A stretch of 64,000 nucleotides of DNA, taken from Micromonospora globbae. Lineage in GTDB: Bacteria; Actinomycetota; Actinomycetes; Mycobacteriales; Micromonosporaceae. The notes under the pieces are model-generated. The model searched no databases and was not told the origin of the DNA. It saw nothing but the letters and a program-made list of their open reading frames with translations. The stretch spans positions 237,541 through 301,540 of the forward strand of contig NZ_RAQQ01000007.1 of NCBI RefSeq assembly GCF_003610785.1, read 5' to 3'. The position numbers and the translations under genes were made by a program. Shown here piece by piece: positions 1 through 11,550 of the stretch (positions within the stretch are counted from its first letter, which is position 1; each line of letters opens with the position of its first letter).

Positions 1-268
1 GGGCGAACCGGCACCACTGGGCGATCGAGCAGTTCAGCGCGAGGCCGATCCGGATGGTCGCCTCGACGGCCGCCTTGTTCGCCACCGGCAGCGAGCCGGG
101 CAGGCCGAGGCAGACCGGGCAGACCCGGGTGTTCGGCTCGCCGCCGAAGTCGGTCGGGCAGCCGCAGAACATCTTCGTCCGGGTGCCCAGCTCGACGTGG
201 GTCTCCAGGCCGATCACCGGTTCGTAGCGCGCGACGACGTCGTCGTACGAGGGCAGTGTCGTGGTCAT
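1..268 (-). CDS. gatB: Aspartyl/glutamyl-tRNA amidotransferase subunit B (N-terminal part)
   Basis: Only the first 89 codons lie in the window; the gene continues past position 1. The translation begins [20 protein letters not shown] and then shows the GatB signature GLETHVEL, followed by the paired cysteines FCGCP and [14 protein letters not shown] that form the family's zinc site. GatB is the kinase/transferase subunit of the GatCAB complex, which converts Glu-tRNA(Gln) and Asp-tRNA(Asn) to the amidated forms in the cytoplasm. The ATG at 266-268 has a GAGCTCC-flanked AGGAGCTC Shine-Dalgarno just upstream. It sits 13 nt after the gatA stop in the order gatC-gatA-gatB, so all three are probably one transcript. 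Confidence 0.95.
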   Translation of the reverse strand, partial: MTTTLPSYDDVVARYEPVIGLETHVELGTRTKMFCGCPTDFGGEPNTRVCPVCLGLPGSLPVANKAAVEATIRIGLALNCSIAQWCRFA

Positions 269-281
269 CGGAGCTCCTGCC

Positions 282-1757
282 TCACAGTGCCGGTGGGGTG
301 AACGTGCCGACGGCGCTCTCCAGCGCGGCGGCGACCCGGTACATCCGGTCGTCGGCCATCGTCGGGGCCATGACCTGGAGCCCGACCGGGAGCCCGTCGG
401 AGAGCCCGCACGGCACGGAGATGCCGGGCCCGCCGTACAGGTTCGTCGGGATGGTGAACAGGTCGGCCAGGTACATCTGGTACGGGTCGGAGGTGCGCGC
501 GCCGATCGGGAACGCCACGAACGGCGTCGTCGGCGAGATCAGCGCGTCCACCTGCGCGAACGCCGCCGTGAAGTCCCGGCTGATGAGCGTACGCACCTTC
601 TGGGCCTGCCCGTAGTAGGCGTCGTAGTAGCCCGACGACAGCGCGTACGTCCCGATCATGATGCGGCGCTTGACCTCCGGGCCGAAGCCGGCCTCGCGGG
701 TCAGCGACATGACCTCTTCCAGCGACCGGTTCCCGTCGTCGCCGACCCGCAGGCCGAACCGGACGCCGTCGAACCGGGCCAGGTTGGAGGAGCACTCACT
801 CGGCGCGATGAGGTAGTACGCCGGCAGCGCGTACGTGAAGTGCGGACAGGACACCTCGACGATCTCCGCGCCGAGCTTGGTGAGCGCGTCGACCGCCTCC
901 CGGAACACGGCCAGCACGCCCGGCTCGGCGCCCTCGCCGGCGAACTCGGTCACGATGCCGAGCCGCACGCCGGTCAGGTCGCCGGTGGCGCCGAGCTTCG
1001 CGGCGGCCACCACGTCCGGCACGGGCTGCGGGATCGAGGTCGAGTCGCGGGGGTCGTGCCCGCCGATCGCCTCGTGCAGCAGCGCGGCGTCCAGCACCGT
1101 CCGGGCGCAGGGGCCGGGCGTGTCCAGCGACGAGGAGAAGGCGACCAGCCCGTAGCGGGAGGTGCCGCCGTACGTCGGCTTCGCACCGACGGTGCCGGTC
1201 ACGGCGCCCGGCTGGCGGATCGAGCCGCCGGTGTCCGAGCCGATGGCCAGCGGCGCCTCGTACGCGGCCAGCGCCGCCGCGCTGCCGCCGCCCGAGCCGC
1301 CCGGGATCCGGTCCAGGTCCCACGGGTTGCGGGTCGGCCCGTACGCCGAGTACTCGGTGGAGGAGCCCATGGCGAACTCGTCCATGTTCGTCTTGCCGAG
1401 CATCACCGTGCCGGCGGCGCGCAGCCGCTCGACGATCGTCGCGTCGTACGGCGGACGCCAGCCCTCCAGGATCTTCGACCCGACGGTGGTCGGCACGCCC
1501 TTCGTGGTGAGCACGTCCTTCACGGCGACCGGCACGCCCGCGAGGGGGCCGAGCGCCTCACCGGCCGCACGACGCTCGTCGACGGCGCGGGCGGCGGCCA
1601 GCGCGCCCTCGGCGTCGACGTGCAGGAACGCGTGCACCCGGTCGTCGACCGCCGCGATCCGGTCGAGGTGGGCCTGGGTGACCTCGACGGCGGAGGCCTC
1701 CCCGCCGGCCACCAGGGCGGCGATCTCCGCCGCGGTCTTCGTGGTCAGGTCGCTCAT
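282..1757 (-). CDS. gatA: Aspartyl/glutamyl-tRNA amidotransferase subunit A
   Basis: The product is 491 aa, the normal GatA length, and starts [19 protein letters not shown]. It has the amidase signature: the catalytic Lys in VAVKDVL, and the Gly/Ser-rich loop [13 protein letters not shown] followed by [11 protein letters not shown], which carry the cis-Ser and nucleophile Ser. It hydrolyses glutamine to feed ammonia to GatB. The frame stays open upstream to 1886, but that extension only reads through the 80-bp repeats, so the start was placed at the conserved MSDLT. This ATG overlaps the stop of the last repeat mini-ORF by 4 nt (ATGA). gatC lies upstream and gatB downstream. Confidence 0.95.
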   Translation of the reverse strand: MSDLTTKTAAEIAALVAGGEASAVEVTQAHLDRIAAVDDRVHAFLHVDAEGALAAARAVDERRAAGEALGPLAGVPVAVKDVLTTKGVPTTVGSKILEGWRPPYDATIVERLRAAGTVMLGKTNMDEFAMGSSTEYSAYGPTRNPWDLDRIPGGSGGGSAAALAAYEAPLAIGSDTGGSIRQPGAVTGTVGAKPTYGGTSRYGLVAFSSSLDTPGPCARTVLDAALLHEAIGGHDPRDSTSIPQPVPDVVAAAKLGATGDLTGVRLGIVTEFAGEGAEPGVLAVFREAVDALTKLGAEIVEVSCPHFTYALPAYYLIAPSECSSNLARFDGVRFGLRVGDDGNRSLEEVMSLTREAGFGPEVKRRIMIGTYALSSGYYDAYYGQAQKVRTLISRDFTAAFAQVDALISPTTPFVAFPIGARTSDPYQMYLADLFTIPTNLYGGPGISVPCGLSDGLPVGLQVMAPTMADDRMYRVAAALESAVGTFTPPAL

Positions 1758-1937
1758 GCCGCCGCCTCGCTCCGCTCGGCGTCGCCACGAGGCTCCACCG
1801 CGCCATACCCGATGATTCGCTCGCTGCGCTCGCTCATGCCGCCGCCTCGCTCCGCTCGGCGTCGCCACGAGGCTCCACCGCGCCATACCCGATGATTCGC
1901 TCGCTGCGCTCGCTCATGCCGCCGCCTCGCTCCGCTC
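1751..1937 (-). repeat. 80-bp tandem repeat, each unit a 27-codon mini-ORF, between gatC and gatA
   Basis: Two exact 80-bp units (1751-1830 and 1831-1910) are followed by a 27-bp partial third copy (1911-1937). On the minus strand each full unit encodes a 27-residue peptide beginning [18 protein letters not shown] and ending DAERSEAAA. The mini-ORFs run 1834-1917 and 1754-1837. Each stop overlaps the next ATG as ATGA, and the second stop overlaps the gatA start the same way. The tail of each unit supplies GAGCGAGGCGGCGGC upstream of the next ATG, a possible ribosome site. The units may therefore be translated and couple gatC to gatA, or they may be a dispersed intergenic repeat that happens to be open. 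Expression cannot be judged from sequence. Confidence 0.9.
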
Positions 1938-1978
1938 TCCGGCCTCGTGCCGGGCGCTGATGATGCTGGTCCGCCCGC

Positions 1979-2284
1979 TCACGACGCCAGGTCCTCGTTC
2001 AGGATCCGGGGGACGCGGAACCGCTGCTGCTCGGCGTCGGGCGCGCCCGACAGCGCCTCCTCGGGGGTCAGGCACGGCGTCTCGACGTCCTCCCGGAGGA
2101 CGTTCGTGAGCGGCACCGAGTGCGAGGTCGGCGGGATGTCCGCGGCGGCGACCTTGCCGACCTGGGCGACCGCCTGGAGGATCACGTCGAGCTGGCCGGC
2201 GAACGTGTCCAGCTCCTCCTCGGTGACGGCGAGCCGCGACAGGCGCGCGAGGTGCGCGACCTCCTCGCGGGAGATGGCGGCCAT
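1979..2284 (-). CDS. gatC: Aspartyl/glutamyl-tRNA amidotransferase subunit C
   Basis: The product is 101 aa, typical for GatC. It starts [20 protein letters not shown], the family's N-terminal helix, and ends [13 protein letters not shown], where VPRI is the conserved GatA-binding tail. GatC is the small structural clamp of the GatCAB amidotransferase. A longer open frame reaches 2512, but the extension is Pro/Arg-rich and not GatC-like, and the chosen ATG has AAGGGGGCACCG in front. It is the first gene of the gatCAB group, and the 80-bp repeats separate it from gatA. Confidence 0.93.
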   Translation of the reverse strand: MAAISREEVAHLARLSRLAVTEEELDTFAGQLDVILQAVAQVGKVAAADIPPTSHSVPLTNVLREDVETPCLTPEEALSGAPDAEQQRFRVPRILNEDLAS

Positions 2285-2436
2285 CGGTGCCCCCTTCGTG
2301 ACGGTCCTCGTGTCCGGCCGGTGTGCCGACCGCGCGTCGGATCCGGAGTGACGCGCGGTGACCGGAGCGAGTCTATTGTTCCGCGCCGGCGCGGCGCCCC
2401 CGACTCCCCCTCCGCCCCGCGGCGCGTTCCGAACCG

Positions 2437-5265
2437 TCAGCGGGTGTGCCGACGGCCGGTGTCCGGGCCGGGGCCTCCGGTGGGGCGGACGGGACGGTAC
2501 CGGGCCAGCCACGCCACCAGTTCCTCCGCCGGCATCGGCCGCGCGTAGAACCAGCCCTGGGCGGCGTCGCAGCCCGCCGCGTACAGCATCCGCCAGGTCC
2601 GTTCGTCCTCCACGCCCTCGGCGACCACCCGCAGGCCGAGCGCGCCCGCCAACTCGATCATGGAACGGACGATCGCCGCGTCGTCGGCGTCGTCCGCCAT
2701 CCCGAGGACGAAGCTGCGGTCCACCTTGACCTCGGAGAGCGGCAGCCGGCGGAGGTGCTGCAACGAGGAGTACCCGGTCCCGAAGTCATCCAGGGCGATG
2801 GCCACCCCGATGCGGTGCAGCCGCGAGATGGTGGCGAGCACCCGCCGGGGGTCGGCCATGAGGGCCCCCTCGGTGATCTCCAGTTGCAGCCGTTCCGGCG
2901 GTACGCCGTACCGCGCCAGCCGGTCCGCGATCTGGTCGGCGATCTCCCCGGTGTGCAGGTCGCGGACGCTCACGTTGAGGGCCGCCCGCAGCCCGATGCC
3001 GGCGGCCGACCACTTGGCGAGCTGCTCCACGACGTCGTCGACCACCCGCCGGGTGAGCAGCCGCATCACCGCGCTCTGCTCGGCGACCCGGATCAGCTCC
3101 TCGGGATCGACCATCCCCCGCCGCGGGTGCCGCCAGCGCAGCAGCGCCTCGACGCCCACCACCTCGCCCGTGGCGATGGCGATCTGCGGCTGGTAGTACA
3201 TGGTGATCTCGCCGACGTCGACGGCCGGATCGGCGTCCACGTCCCGCGCGGCGGACCGGTCCCGCGTCCGGCGGAAGCCCCCGGGCCGGTCGGCCGGCTG
3301 CTCGCCGCCGCCGGCCACACGGGCAGGCCGGTCGGGAACGGCGGTCGCGCGGGCCGACCGGTCGGGAACGGCGGTCGCGCCGGCCGACCGGTCGGCCGGC
3401 GCGTCGGTCTCCCGCGCCACCCGCTCGTCGGGGCCGGGCGCCACGCCGGCGCCAGTCGGGGCGGCCGGGGCACGCCCGTTCGCCGTCCTGCGCCCGACGA
3501 CCGGACCACGGTCGACCACGGCCGGGACGGAGCGGCCGGCGCGGCCACGGATCGGGTCGGCGCCGCTCACGATCCGGCTGATCAGTTCGTCGTCGGGCAT
3601 CACCTCGCGGCGGCTCCCGCGACGGCGCGACCACCACCGCCCGACGGGTCCGCCCGCCACGCCGGAGGCGCGGGCCGTGCCGGCGGCGCCGGAGGCGCGG
3701 GCCGCCCCGTCACCGGGTCCGCCGAGAGCCGCGCCGTCGCCGGATTCGCGGAGGGCCGCGCCATTGCCGCTCTCGCCGGGGAACGCGCCGTCGCCAGGGG
3801 CGGCGAGGGGCGCGCCGTTGCCACGTTCGGGCAGGGCCGGACCGTCGCCGGGGGCGGCGAGGGCCGCCCCGTCCCCGCCGCGTGCCCCACCCGCAGCGAT
3901 GTCCGGCTCCCCCGCCTCAGCTCGGGCGGCGCCCGGCGGGAGGTGGTCGTCGACGGTGGCGCCGGCTTCGAGCACCCGGCGCAGATCGGCCAGGAGGCCG
4001 AGCCGCTCGGCCGAGTTGTGGTCGGACTCGGCCGTGTAGACGGCCACCGTGTCGTTGCGGTGCTTGGCGTCGTACATGGCGACGTCCGCGTGGCGCATCA
4101 GGGTGGCGAAGTCCTCGCCGTGCTCCGGGAAGAGCGCGATGCCGATCGACCCGCCCACGTCCAGGGGCAGGCCGTCCAGCGGCACCGGCTCGGCGAGCGT
4201 ACGGACCACGCGGTCGGCCAGCTCACGCGCCTCGTCGACGTCGGTCAGGCCGGTCATCACGATGGCGAACTCGTCCCCGCCGAGGCGGGCCACCATGTCG
4301 CGGCCGTCGACCAGCGCGGTGAGCCGGTGGCTGACCTCCACCAGGAGCCGGTCCCCCACCGCGTGGCCGAGCGCGTCGTTGACGTTCTTGAACCGGTCCA
4401 GGTCGATGAGCAGCAGCGCGAGGTGTCCGTCGGGCTCGCCCCGGGCGGACCGTTCGGCGTGCAGGTGCACCTGCTCGGCGACCTCGGCGAGCAGCGCCTT
4501 GCGGTTGGGCAGGCCGGTGAGCGGATCCAGGGACGCCAACTGCTGCTGCTCGACGCTGAGCCGCGCCATCCGGTAGACGGCGAACAACGGCACCAGCACG
4601 AGCGGGATCAGCGCGGCGCTGGCGCGGGCCGCGGCGATCAGCACCGGGGCGAGCAGGAGCAGCGACCCGGTGGAGAGCAGCTCGAAGCCGAGCCCCTGCC
4701 GGAAGGTCGGCCACCACCGGTCACCGAAACGCAGCCGTACGGCGGCGCTGACCAGCACGTAGTTGACCAGGAACCAGACGACCGTGGCGCCGCCGACGGC
4801 CAGCACGTCCGCCCCGTGCAGGGTGCCGCCGGAGAAGACGGTGCCCGGGCCGAGCCGGGTGATCCCGTACGCGGCGGCGAGGGCGCAGGCGTACTGGCCG
4901 ACGTTGAACGCCGTCCGCCAGGCGGCGTGGCGCAGCCGCCAGCCGGAGACGACGACGGCCACCGCCTGCACGGCCACGGCCGGGCCCAGCCCCCAGCCGA
5001 GCAGGATCGCGAAGGTGAAGCAGGTGGACGGGAAGACGGCCGAGGACTGGCGCCGGCCCGGCGGCACGAAGGGGCGGGCGTCGCACACGACGGCGAGCGC
5101 CGCCATCGTCCAGAACGCCACCGGCAGCCGTGGCAGCTGATCCGGCAGCGTCGCCAGTGGACCGGCGGCGACGAGCACCGCCAGGGCCAGGACGGTGGCG
5201 ATGAAGGCGCTGAACGGCGCCACCCGGCCCGGCGGGACGACGTTGCGCGGGTCGGCGACCTCCAT
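2437..5265 (-). CDS. Membrane-anchored GGDEF-EAL cyclic-di-GMP enzyme
   Basis: The protein is 942 aa. Residues 1-245 hold about seven hydrophobic segments (a MASE-like integral sensor region). A diguanylate cyclase domain follows with [11 protein letters not shown] and the intact active-site motif RLGGDEF near residue 329. A roughly 250-aa Ala/Gly/Pro/Arg linker leads to an EAL phosphodiesterase domain with EALLRWRHP near residue 706, then [35 protein letters not shown] and AQGWFYARP. Thus the metal and substrate residues of both domains appear intact, and the protein could make and break c-di-GMP. The start was set at MEVADPRN because GGGAGGTGTG precedes that ATG; the frame extends 12 codons further. 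The linker includes a seven-copy 27-bp repeat. The gene has no close operon partner. Confidence 0.93.
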   Translation of the reverse strand: MEVADPRNVVPPGRVAPFSAFIATVLALAVLVAAGPLATLPDQLPRLPVAFWTMAALAVVCDARPFVPPGRRQSSAVFPSTCFTFAILLGWGLGPAVAVQAVAVVVSGWRLRHAAWRTAFNVGQYACALAAAYGITRLGPGTVFSGGTLHGADVLAVGGATVVWFLVNYVLVSAAVRLRFGDRWWPTFRQGLGFELLSTGSLLLLAPVLIAAARASAALIPLVLVPLFAVYRMARLSVEQQQLASLDPLTGLPNRKALLAEVAEQVHLHAERSARGEPDGHLALLLIDLDRFKNVNDALGHAVGDRLLVEVSHRLTALVDGRDMVARLGGDEFAIVMTGLTDVDEARELADRVVRTLAEPVPLDGLPLDVGGSIGIALFPEHGEDFATLMRHADVAMYDAKHRNDTVAVYTAESDHNSAERLGLLADLRRVLEAGATVDDHLPPGAARAEAGEPDIAAGGARGGDGAALAAPGDGPALPERGNGAPLAAPGDGAFPGESGNGAALRESGDGAALGGPGDGAARASGAAGTARASGVAGGPVGRWWSRRRGSRREVMPDDELISRIVSGADPIRGRAGRSVPAVVDRGPVVGRRTANGRAPAAPTGAGVAPGPDERVARETDAPADRSAGATAVPDRSARATAVPDRPARVAGGGEQPADRPGGFRRTRDRSAARDVDADPAVDVGEITMYYQPQIAIATGEVVGVEALLRWRHPRRGMVDPEELIRVAEQSAVMRLLTRRVVDDVVEQLAKWSAAGIGLRAALNVSVRDLHTGEIADQIADRLARYGVPPERLQLEITEGALMADPRRVLATISRLHRIGVAIALDDFGTGYSSLQHLRRLPLSEVKVDRSFVLGMADDADDAAIVRSMIELAGALGLRVVAEGVEDERTWRMLYAAGCDAAQGWFYARPMPAEELVAWLARYRPVRPTGGPGPDTGRRHTR
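3688..3876 (-). repeat. Seven 27-bp tandem repeats coding a 9-residue linker unit
   Basis: Within the GGDEF-EAL gene seven consecutive 9-residue units follow the pattern G-(D/N)-G plus six: [63 protein letters not shown]. The register is exact at 27 bp. It is a coding minisatellite in the interdomain linker. A second, shorter direct repeat (about 30 bp, two copies coding RATAVPDR) lies near 3330-3390. Confidence 0.9.
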
Positions 5266-5423
5266 CACACCTCCCGGACAACGGTCGGCGTGCGCGTTCA
5301 CACGCCGTGCACCAATGAAACGCCCTCGGTGCCGGCTTTCCCGGTATGACAGTCACGAATCGGTCGTAGTCGTAATTAACTTGGTATACGCGCCCAGCCC
5401 TCCCACACGGGGCCCGCCGGACC

Positions 5424-7583
<2,160 letters not shown>

Positions 7584-7739
7584 CTACTCCCGCACCGTAG
7601 CGGGCGGGGGTGACAAGCGTCCCGCGCACCCGCCTGACCTGCGTCGCCGCACCAGCATGCGCCCTGTCGGCCGGTACGACCACCCGCCCGTGCCGGCGGG
7701 TCGGCGGAACGTCGCGTCGAGCCGGTGCCGGGCGCCCGG

Positions 7740-8753
7740 TCAGTCGTGGCGGGCGCCGAGGGCGGTGAGCTGGTCGGCGTACTCGATCCGGTCGGACCAC
7801 CCGTCCGGCCACGCGGACATGCCGTACGCGGCGCCGAGGAAGGCGCCCGCGAGGGCCGCGATGGAGTCGGAGTCGCCGGCCGTGGTGGCGCCGCGGGCCA
7901 GCGCGCCGACCGGGTCGTCGGCGTGCCACAGCGCGCAGAGCAGCGCGGTGGCCAGCGCCTCCTCGGCGATCCAGCCCTCACCGGTGAGCCGGCACGGGTC
8001 GCCGGCGTCGTCCGGCCCGGCCAGCGCCGCGTCGAGGCGGCCGAGGGCGTCGAGGCACTCGTCCCAGCCCCGGGCGATGAAGTCCTCGGGGCTCGTCGCG
8101 CCGGGACGCTGCCACAGGTCGCCCAGCCAGTCGCCCCGGTAGGTGGTGCGCTGCTCGCGGGCCCGGTCGGTGAGCAGCCCGGGCAGGTCGGCCAGGGCCG
8201 CGCCGTCGCGCAGGAGCCGGACGGCGTACGCGGTCAGCTCGCTGGCCGCCAGGCCCGTCGGGTGCCCGTGGGTCAGACCCGCCTGGAGCTGGGCCAGCCC
8301 GGCGAGCGTGTCGAGGTCGACGTCGAGCAGCCCGACCGGGGTGACCCGCATGTTGGCACCGCAGCCCTTCGAGCCGGCGACCGTCGCCTCCTGCCAACGG
8401 GTGCCCCGGGCCAGCTCGGCGCAGGCCCGCAGGCAGGTCACCCCCGGCGCGCGGTCGTTGTCGGGGCTGACCGACCACTCGACGAAGCGCCGGCGCAGCA
8501 GTGGCTCGACCGCCCCGGGTGTGTGGTCGGGCGCGTCGCGCAGCGCCCAGGCGACGGCCAGCGCCATCTGCGTGTCGTCGGTGACCAGCGCCGGGTCGCC
8601 CGCCAGCTCCCGCGGACCGGCCGGGCCGTACCGCCCGACGATCTCGGCGACGGTGAGGAACTCGGTCGGTTTGCCCAGGGCGTCACCGTAGGCGAGGCCG
8701 AAGAGGGAACCGGAGGCACGGCGTGGCGAGGGGTCGGTCACGGCCCCGATCAT
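7740..8753 (-). CDS. ADP-ribosylglycohydrolase family protein
   Basis: The protein is about 337 aa with the DraG/ARH fold signatures: ASGSLFGLAYGDALGKP at the N-terminus, the metal-binding DDTQMALA, and the C-terminal GDSDSIAALAGAFLGAAYG that supplies the second metal site. Members remove ADP-ribose from modified proteins or small molecules; the substrate here cannot be told. The start is uncertain. MIGAVTDPS (8753) is used, but the GTG at 8741 is also possible, and neither has a strong Shine-Dalgarno. It lies between ligA and a VOC gene on the same strand, with gaps of 120-180 bp, so cotranscription is not obvious. Confidence 0.88.
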   Translation of the reverse strand: MIGAVTDPSPRRASGSLFGLAYGDALGKPTEFLTVAEIVGRYGPAGPRELAGDPALVTDDTQMALAVAWALRDAPDHTPGAVEPLLRRRFVEWSVSPDNDRAPGVTCLRACAELARGTRWQEATVAGSKGCGANMRVTPVGLLDVDLDTLAGLAQLQAGLTHGHPTGLAASELTAYAVRLLRDGAALADLPGLLTDRAREQRTTYRGDWLGDLWQRPGATSPEDFIARGWDECLDALGRLDAALAGPDDAGDPCRLTGEGWIAEEALATALLCALWHADDPVGALARGATTAGDSDSIAALAGAFLGAAYGMSAWPDGWSDRIEYADQLTALGARHD

Positions 8754-8873
8754 GCCGGCCCGGCGCACACCACGCCACGCCGCCCGGGTCGGTCCACCAC
8801 ACCCCGGGCGGGCGCACCACGCCGCGCCGGCCGGCGCGCGCCTCGGCCGCCGGGCCGGTCGGCGGAGCCCGCG

Positions 8874-9251
8874 TCAGTCCCAGCAGAGGCAGAACGGATG
8901 GCCGGCCGGGTCGGCGTAGACCCGGAAGCCGTCCCCCTCACCGGGCAGCCGGCGCGCGCCGAGGGCCAGCGCCGCCTTCTCCGCGGCCTCGATGTCGTCC
9001 ACCGTCACGTCGATGTGGAACTGCTGGGGCCGCTCCGGGTCGGGCCAGTCGGGAGCACGCAGGTCGGGCGCCTTCTGGAAGGCGAGTCGCGGCAGGTGCC
9101 CGGGCGGGCCTCCCAGCACCACCCAGTCGTCACCGTCGGAGTTGTCCTCGATCAGCGGGAGGCCGAGCAGCTCCGCGTAGAAGCCGGCGAGCCCGCGTGG
9201 ATCGGGGCAGTCGATCACCACAGAACGCAGCTGTCCAATCATGCCGGTCAT
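8874..9251 (-). CDS. VOC (glyoxalase/bleomycin-resistance-like) domain protein
   Basis: This 125-aa protein is one vicinal-oxygen-chelate domain made of two beta-alpha-beta-beta-beta modules: LRSVVIDCPDPRGLAGFYAE with DWVVLGG, and QFHIDVTVDDIEAAEKAA with RVYADPAGHPFCLCW. Potential metal ligands are His in QFHIDV and the acidic residues of each module. Single-domain members usually act as dimers, and many have no known substrate. The ATG at 9249-9251 has GGGGGC upstream; an internal ATG four codons on is the alternative. It ends close to a 16-bp perfect palindrome at 8823-8838 that may stop transcription. Confidence 0.87.
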   Translation of the reverse strand: MTGMIGQLRSVVIDCPDPRGLAGFYAELLGLPLIEDNSDGDDWVVLGGPPGHLPRLAFQKAPDLRAPDWPDPERPQQFHIDVTVDDIEAAEKAALALGARRLPGEGDGFRVYADPAGHPFCLCWD

Positions 9252-9278
9252 CGTGCCCCCGACGTACGACAGGAAACC

Positions 9279-10283
9279 TCACTCCTCGGCGAGCCGCCGC
9301 CCGGCGTCGCGGCACGCCGCCAGCACGGCCCGGGCGTACTCCGGGGTGGCCCCGGCCAGGCCGCAGGCCGGGGTGACCACGACCTGCTCGGCCAGCCGGG
9401 CGCGGGGGAAGCTGAGGCGGTCCCACAGCGTGCGTACCCGGTCGGCCACCTCGGCGGACGTCGGTGCGCGACCGGCCGACGGCGGCCGGGTGGGCGCGGC
9501 GCCGGCGAGCAGCCCCAGCCCGGCGTCGAGCACCTCGCCGAGCGGGTCCAGGTCGGTGACGAGCGACAGGTCGAGGGCGACACCGACGGCGCCGGTGGAG
9601 CGGATCAACTGCACCGGGACGTCCGGCGCGCAGCAGTGCACCACCGTCGGCACGCCGACCCCCTCGACCAGCGAGCGGAGCAGGGTCGCCACGGTCCCGG
9701 ACTCCGCGGCCGGGTACGTGCCGAGCCCACTCTCGGTGGGCACGCGCCCGGCGAGCACGGCCGGCAGCGACGGCTCGTCGAGTTGCAGCAGCACCGTCGC
9801 CCGGGGCAGCCGCCGGACGACGGCCGCCACGTGGTCGCGCAGCCCCTCGGCGAGGGAGCCGACCAGGTCCCGCACGGCGCCCGGGTCGCGCAGCACCCGG
9901 CCGCCGATCGGCAGCTCCAGGGCGGCGGCCAGGGTGAACGGGCCGCCGGCCTGCACCTTGACCGGGCCCGCGTACCCCTCGGCCTGCTCGGCGAGCTGGT
10001 CGAGGTCGCGCTCCATGAGGTCCCGGGCCCGGCGCAGGTCGCGCCCCGGGCGGGGCGCGATCCGCCAGCGGGCCGCGTACAGCTCGACGGGGAGCTCGAC
10101 CAGCAGACCGGCGGTGCGCCCGATCAGGTCGGCGCCCGGACCACGGGCGGGAAGCTCCGGCAGGTGGGGCAGGGCGGGAAGCTCACCGAGGACGATCCGC
10201 TGCGCCTCGGCGATGTCGGTGCCGGGCAGCGACCCGATGCCGGTCGCCGCGCCGGCCGGCCACGGCCACGCCTGATCTGTCAC
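9279..10283 (-). CDS. MetE-like (cobalamin-independent methionine synthase C-domain) protein
   Basis: The product is 334 aa with the UroD/MetE TIM-barrel fold: ATGIGSLPGTD near the N-terminus, then KVQAGGPFTLAA, and the zinc-type ligands HCC in PTVVHCCAPDVP plus a late Cys in TPACGLAG. It corresponds only to the C-terminal catalytic half of MetE (about 750 aa), as in archaeal-type and many actinomycete short versions. A methyl-transfer role in methionine synthesis is likely but the methyl donor is uncertain. The start is GTG (10281-10283) with a weak ribosome site. It follows mnmA by 36 nt on the same strand, which suggests cotranscription. Confidence 0.82.
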   Translation of the reverse strand: MTDQAWPWPAGAATGIGSLPGTDIAEAQRIVLGELPALPHLPELPARGPGADLIGRTAGLLVELPVELYAARWRIAPRPGRDLRRARDLMERDLDQLAEQAEGYAGPVKVQAGGPFTLAAALELPIGGRVLRDPGAVRDLVGSLAEGLRDHVAAVVRRLPRATVLLQLDEPSLPAVLAGRVPTESGLGTYPAAESGTVATLLRSLVEGVGVPTVVHCCAPDVPVQLIRSTGAVGVALDLSLVTDLDPLGEVLDAGLGLLAGAAPTRPPSAGRAPTSAEVADRVRTLWDRLSFPRARLAEQVVVTPACGLAGATPEYARAVLAACRDAGRRLAEE

Positions 10284-10319
10284 GGCCGAAGGGTATCCGG
10301 TACGCCGGGCGGCCGCGCC

Positions 10320-11393
10320 TCAGGCGGTGATCGTGGCGGAGCCGAGCACCACGTCACCGGCCGGGTCCGGCCGGTAGGCGACGATCGCCTGGCCGGCGGC
10401 CACGCCCCGCACCGGCCGGCGCAGCTCGGCGTGCAGCGCGTCCCCGTCGATGACGACGGTGGCGGGCACCACGTCGCCGTGCGCGCGCAGCTGCACCTCG
10501 CACTCGACCGGCCCGTCCGGCCGCGGACCGCCGGTCCACACCGGTCGCTCGCCCCGGACGCGGGACACCTCCAGCGCCTCGGCCGGCCCGACGGTCACGG
10601 TGTTGGTCTTCGGGGTGATGGAGAGCACGTACCGGGGCCGGCCGTCCGGTGCCGGGCGGTCCAGGTGCAGGCCCCGCCGCTGGCCGACCGTGTAGGCGTA
10701 CGCGCCGCTGTGGCTGCCCACCACCGCGCCGGTGGTCGCGTCGACCACCGCCCCGGGCTGCTCACCGAGCCGCTGGGCGAGGAAGCCGCGGGTGTCGCCG
10801 TCGGCGATGAAGCAGATGTCGTGCGAGTCGGGCTTGTCGGCCACCGCCAGGCCGCGCCGGGCGGCCTCGGCCCGGACCTGTGCCTTCGTCGAGTCGCCGA
10901 GGGGGAAGATCGACCGGTCCAGCTGCTCGCGGGTCAGCACCGCGAGGACGTACGACTGGTCCTTGGCCACGTCGACGCTGCGCCGCAGCAGGCCGTCGGG
11001 GCCGAGCCGGGCGTGGTGGCCGGTGACCACGGCGTCGAAGCCCAGGGCCACGGCGCGGTCGAGCACCGCCGCGAACTTGATCTTCTCGTTGCAGCGCAGG
11101 CAGGGATTCGGGGTACGACCGGCCGCGTACTCGGCGACGAAGTCGTCCACCACGTCGGCGTGGAAGCGGTCGGCCATGTCCCAGACGTAGAACGGGATGC
11201 CGATGACGTCGGCCGCACGGCGGGCGTCGCGGGAGTCCTCGAGTGTGCAGCAGCCGCGCGCGCCCGTGCGGTACGTCTGCGGGTTGCGCGCCAGCGCGAG
11301 GTGCACCCCGGTCACGTCGTGGCCGGCGTCGACCGCCCGCGCCGCCGCGACCGCCGAGTCCACCCCCCCGGACATCGCCGCCAACACCCTCAC
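10320..11393 (-). CDS. mnmA: tRNA-specific 2-thiouridylase MnmA
   Basis: The product is 357 aa, the usual length. It has the PP-loop [13 protein letters not shown], the first catalytic Cys region [25 protein letters not shown] and the second catalytic region [16 protein letters not shown], then a C-terminal beta-barrel. It makes the s2U34 of tRNA(Lys/Glu/Gln) wobble bases, receiving sulfur from a cysteine desulfurase, which is the gene just upstream. The frame extends upstream with Pro-rich nonsense; GTG at 11391-11393 (reading [10 protein letters not shown]) has GGGAG nine bases ahead and is chosen. A long hairpin lies between it and the desulfurase. Confidence 0.95.
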   Translation of the reverse strand: MRVLAAMSGGVDSAVAAARAVDAGHDVTGVHLALARNPQTYRTGARGCCTLEDSRDARRAADVIGIPFYVWDMADRFHADVVDDFVAEYAAGRTPNPCLRCNEKIKFAAVLDRAVALGFDAVVTGHHARLGPDGLLRRSVDVAKDQSYVLAVLTREQLDRSIFPLGDSTKAQVRAEAARRGLAVADKPDSHDICFIADGDTRGFLAQRLGEQPGAVVDATTGAVVGSHSGAYAYTVGQRRGLHLDRPAPDGRPRYVLSITPKTNTVTVGPAEALEVSRVRGERPVWTGGPRPDGPVECEVQLRAHGDVVPATVVIDGDALHAELRRPVRGVAAGQAIVAYRPDPAGDVVLGSATITA

Positions 11394-11458
11394 GACCCGC
11401 TCCCTTCCGCCCCTCAACCCTAACCACCCCCACCCCGTACCCCCACGCCCCCGCTCCC

Positions 11459-11541
11459 TCCTCCGCGATCTTGCACTTCCTGCCCCGGCAAAGGCCGCGA
11501 AAGGGGCATACGAGGGGCACAAAGTGCAAGATCGCGGAGGA
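11459..11541. repeat. 20-bp perfect inverted repeat with a 43-nt loop (hairpin or dispersed element)
   Basis: The left arm 11459-11478 and right arm 11522-11541 are perfect reverse complements (CTCCGCGATCTTGCACTT is the core). Inside the loop a second pair, TGCCCC and GGGGCA, can extend the structure. It occupies almost the whole 157-bp gap between the cysteine desulfurase stop and the mnmA start. No gene fits it. It could attenuate or process the mRNA, or be a small mobile-type repeat. Confidence 0.85.
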
Positions 11542-11550
11542 AGGAGGGGG

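Noticed and set aside
1757..1886. Longer gatA start reading through the 80-bp repeats
   Set aside because: The added residues are just the repeat in another frame; GatA family members begin at the MSDLT-type start.
261..1895. 544-codon plus-strand open frame over gatA
   Set aside because: Mirror of gatA on the opposite strand; Arg/Gly/His-rich composition and no domain. Long antisense frames are expected at this GC content.
2446..5349. 967-codon plus-strand open frame over the GGDEF-EAL gene
   Set aside because: Antisense shadow; the minus strand has intact catalytic motifs and membrane segments, this frame has none.
8823..8838. CGCGCCGGCCGGCGCG palindrome after the VOC gene
   Set aside because: It has no loop bases and is the kind of GC palindrome expected by chance here; kept only as a possible terminator in the gene note.
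7725..11423. 1232-codon plus-strand open frame
   Set aside because: It runs antisense across four recognisable genes with low-complexity Gly/Arg/Val sequence.
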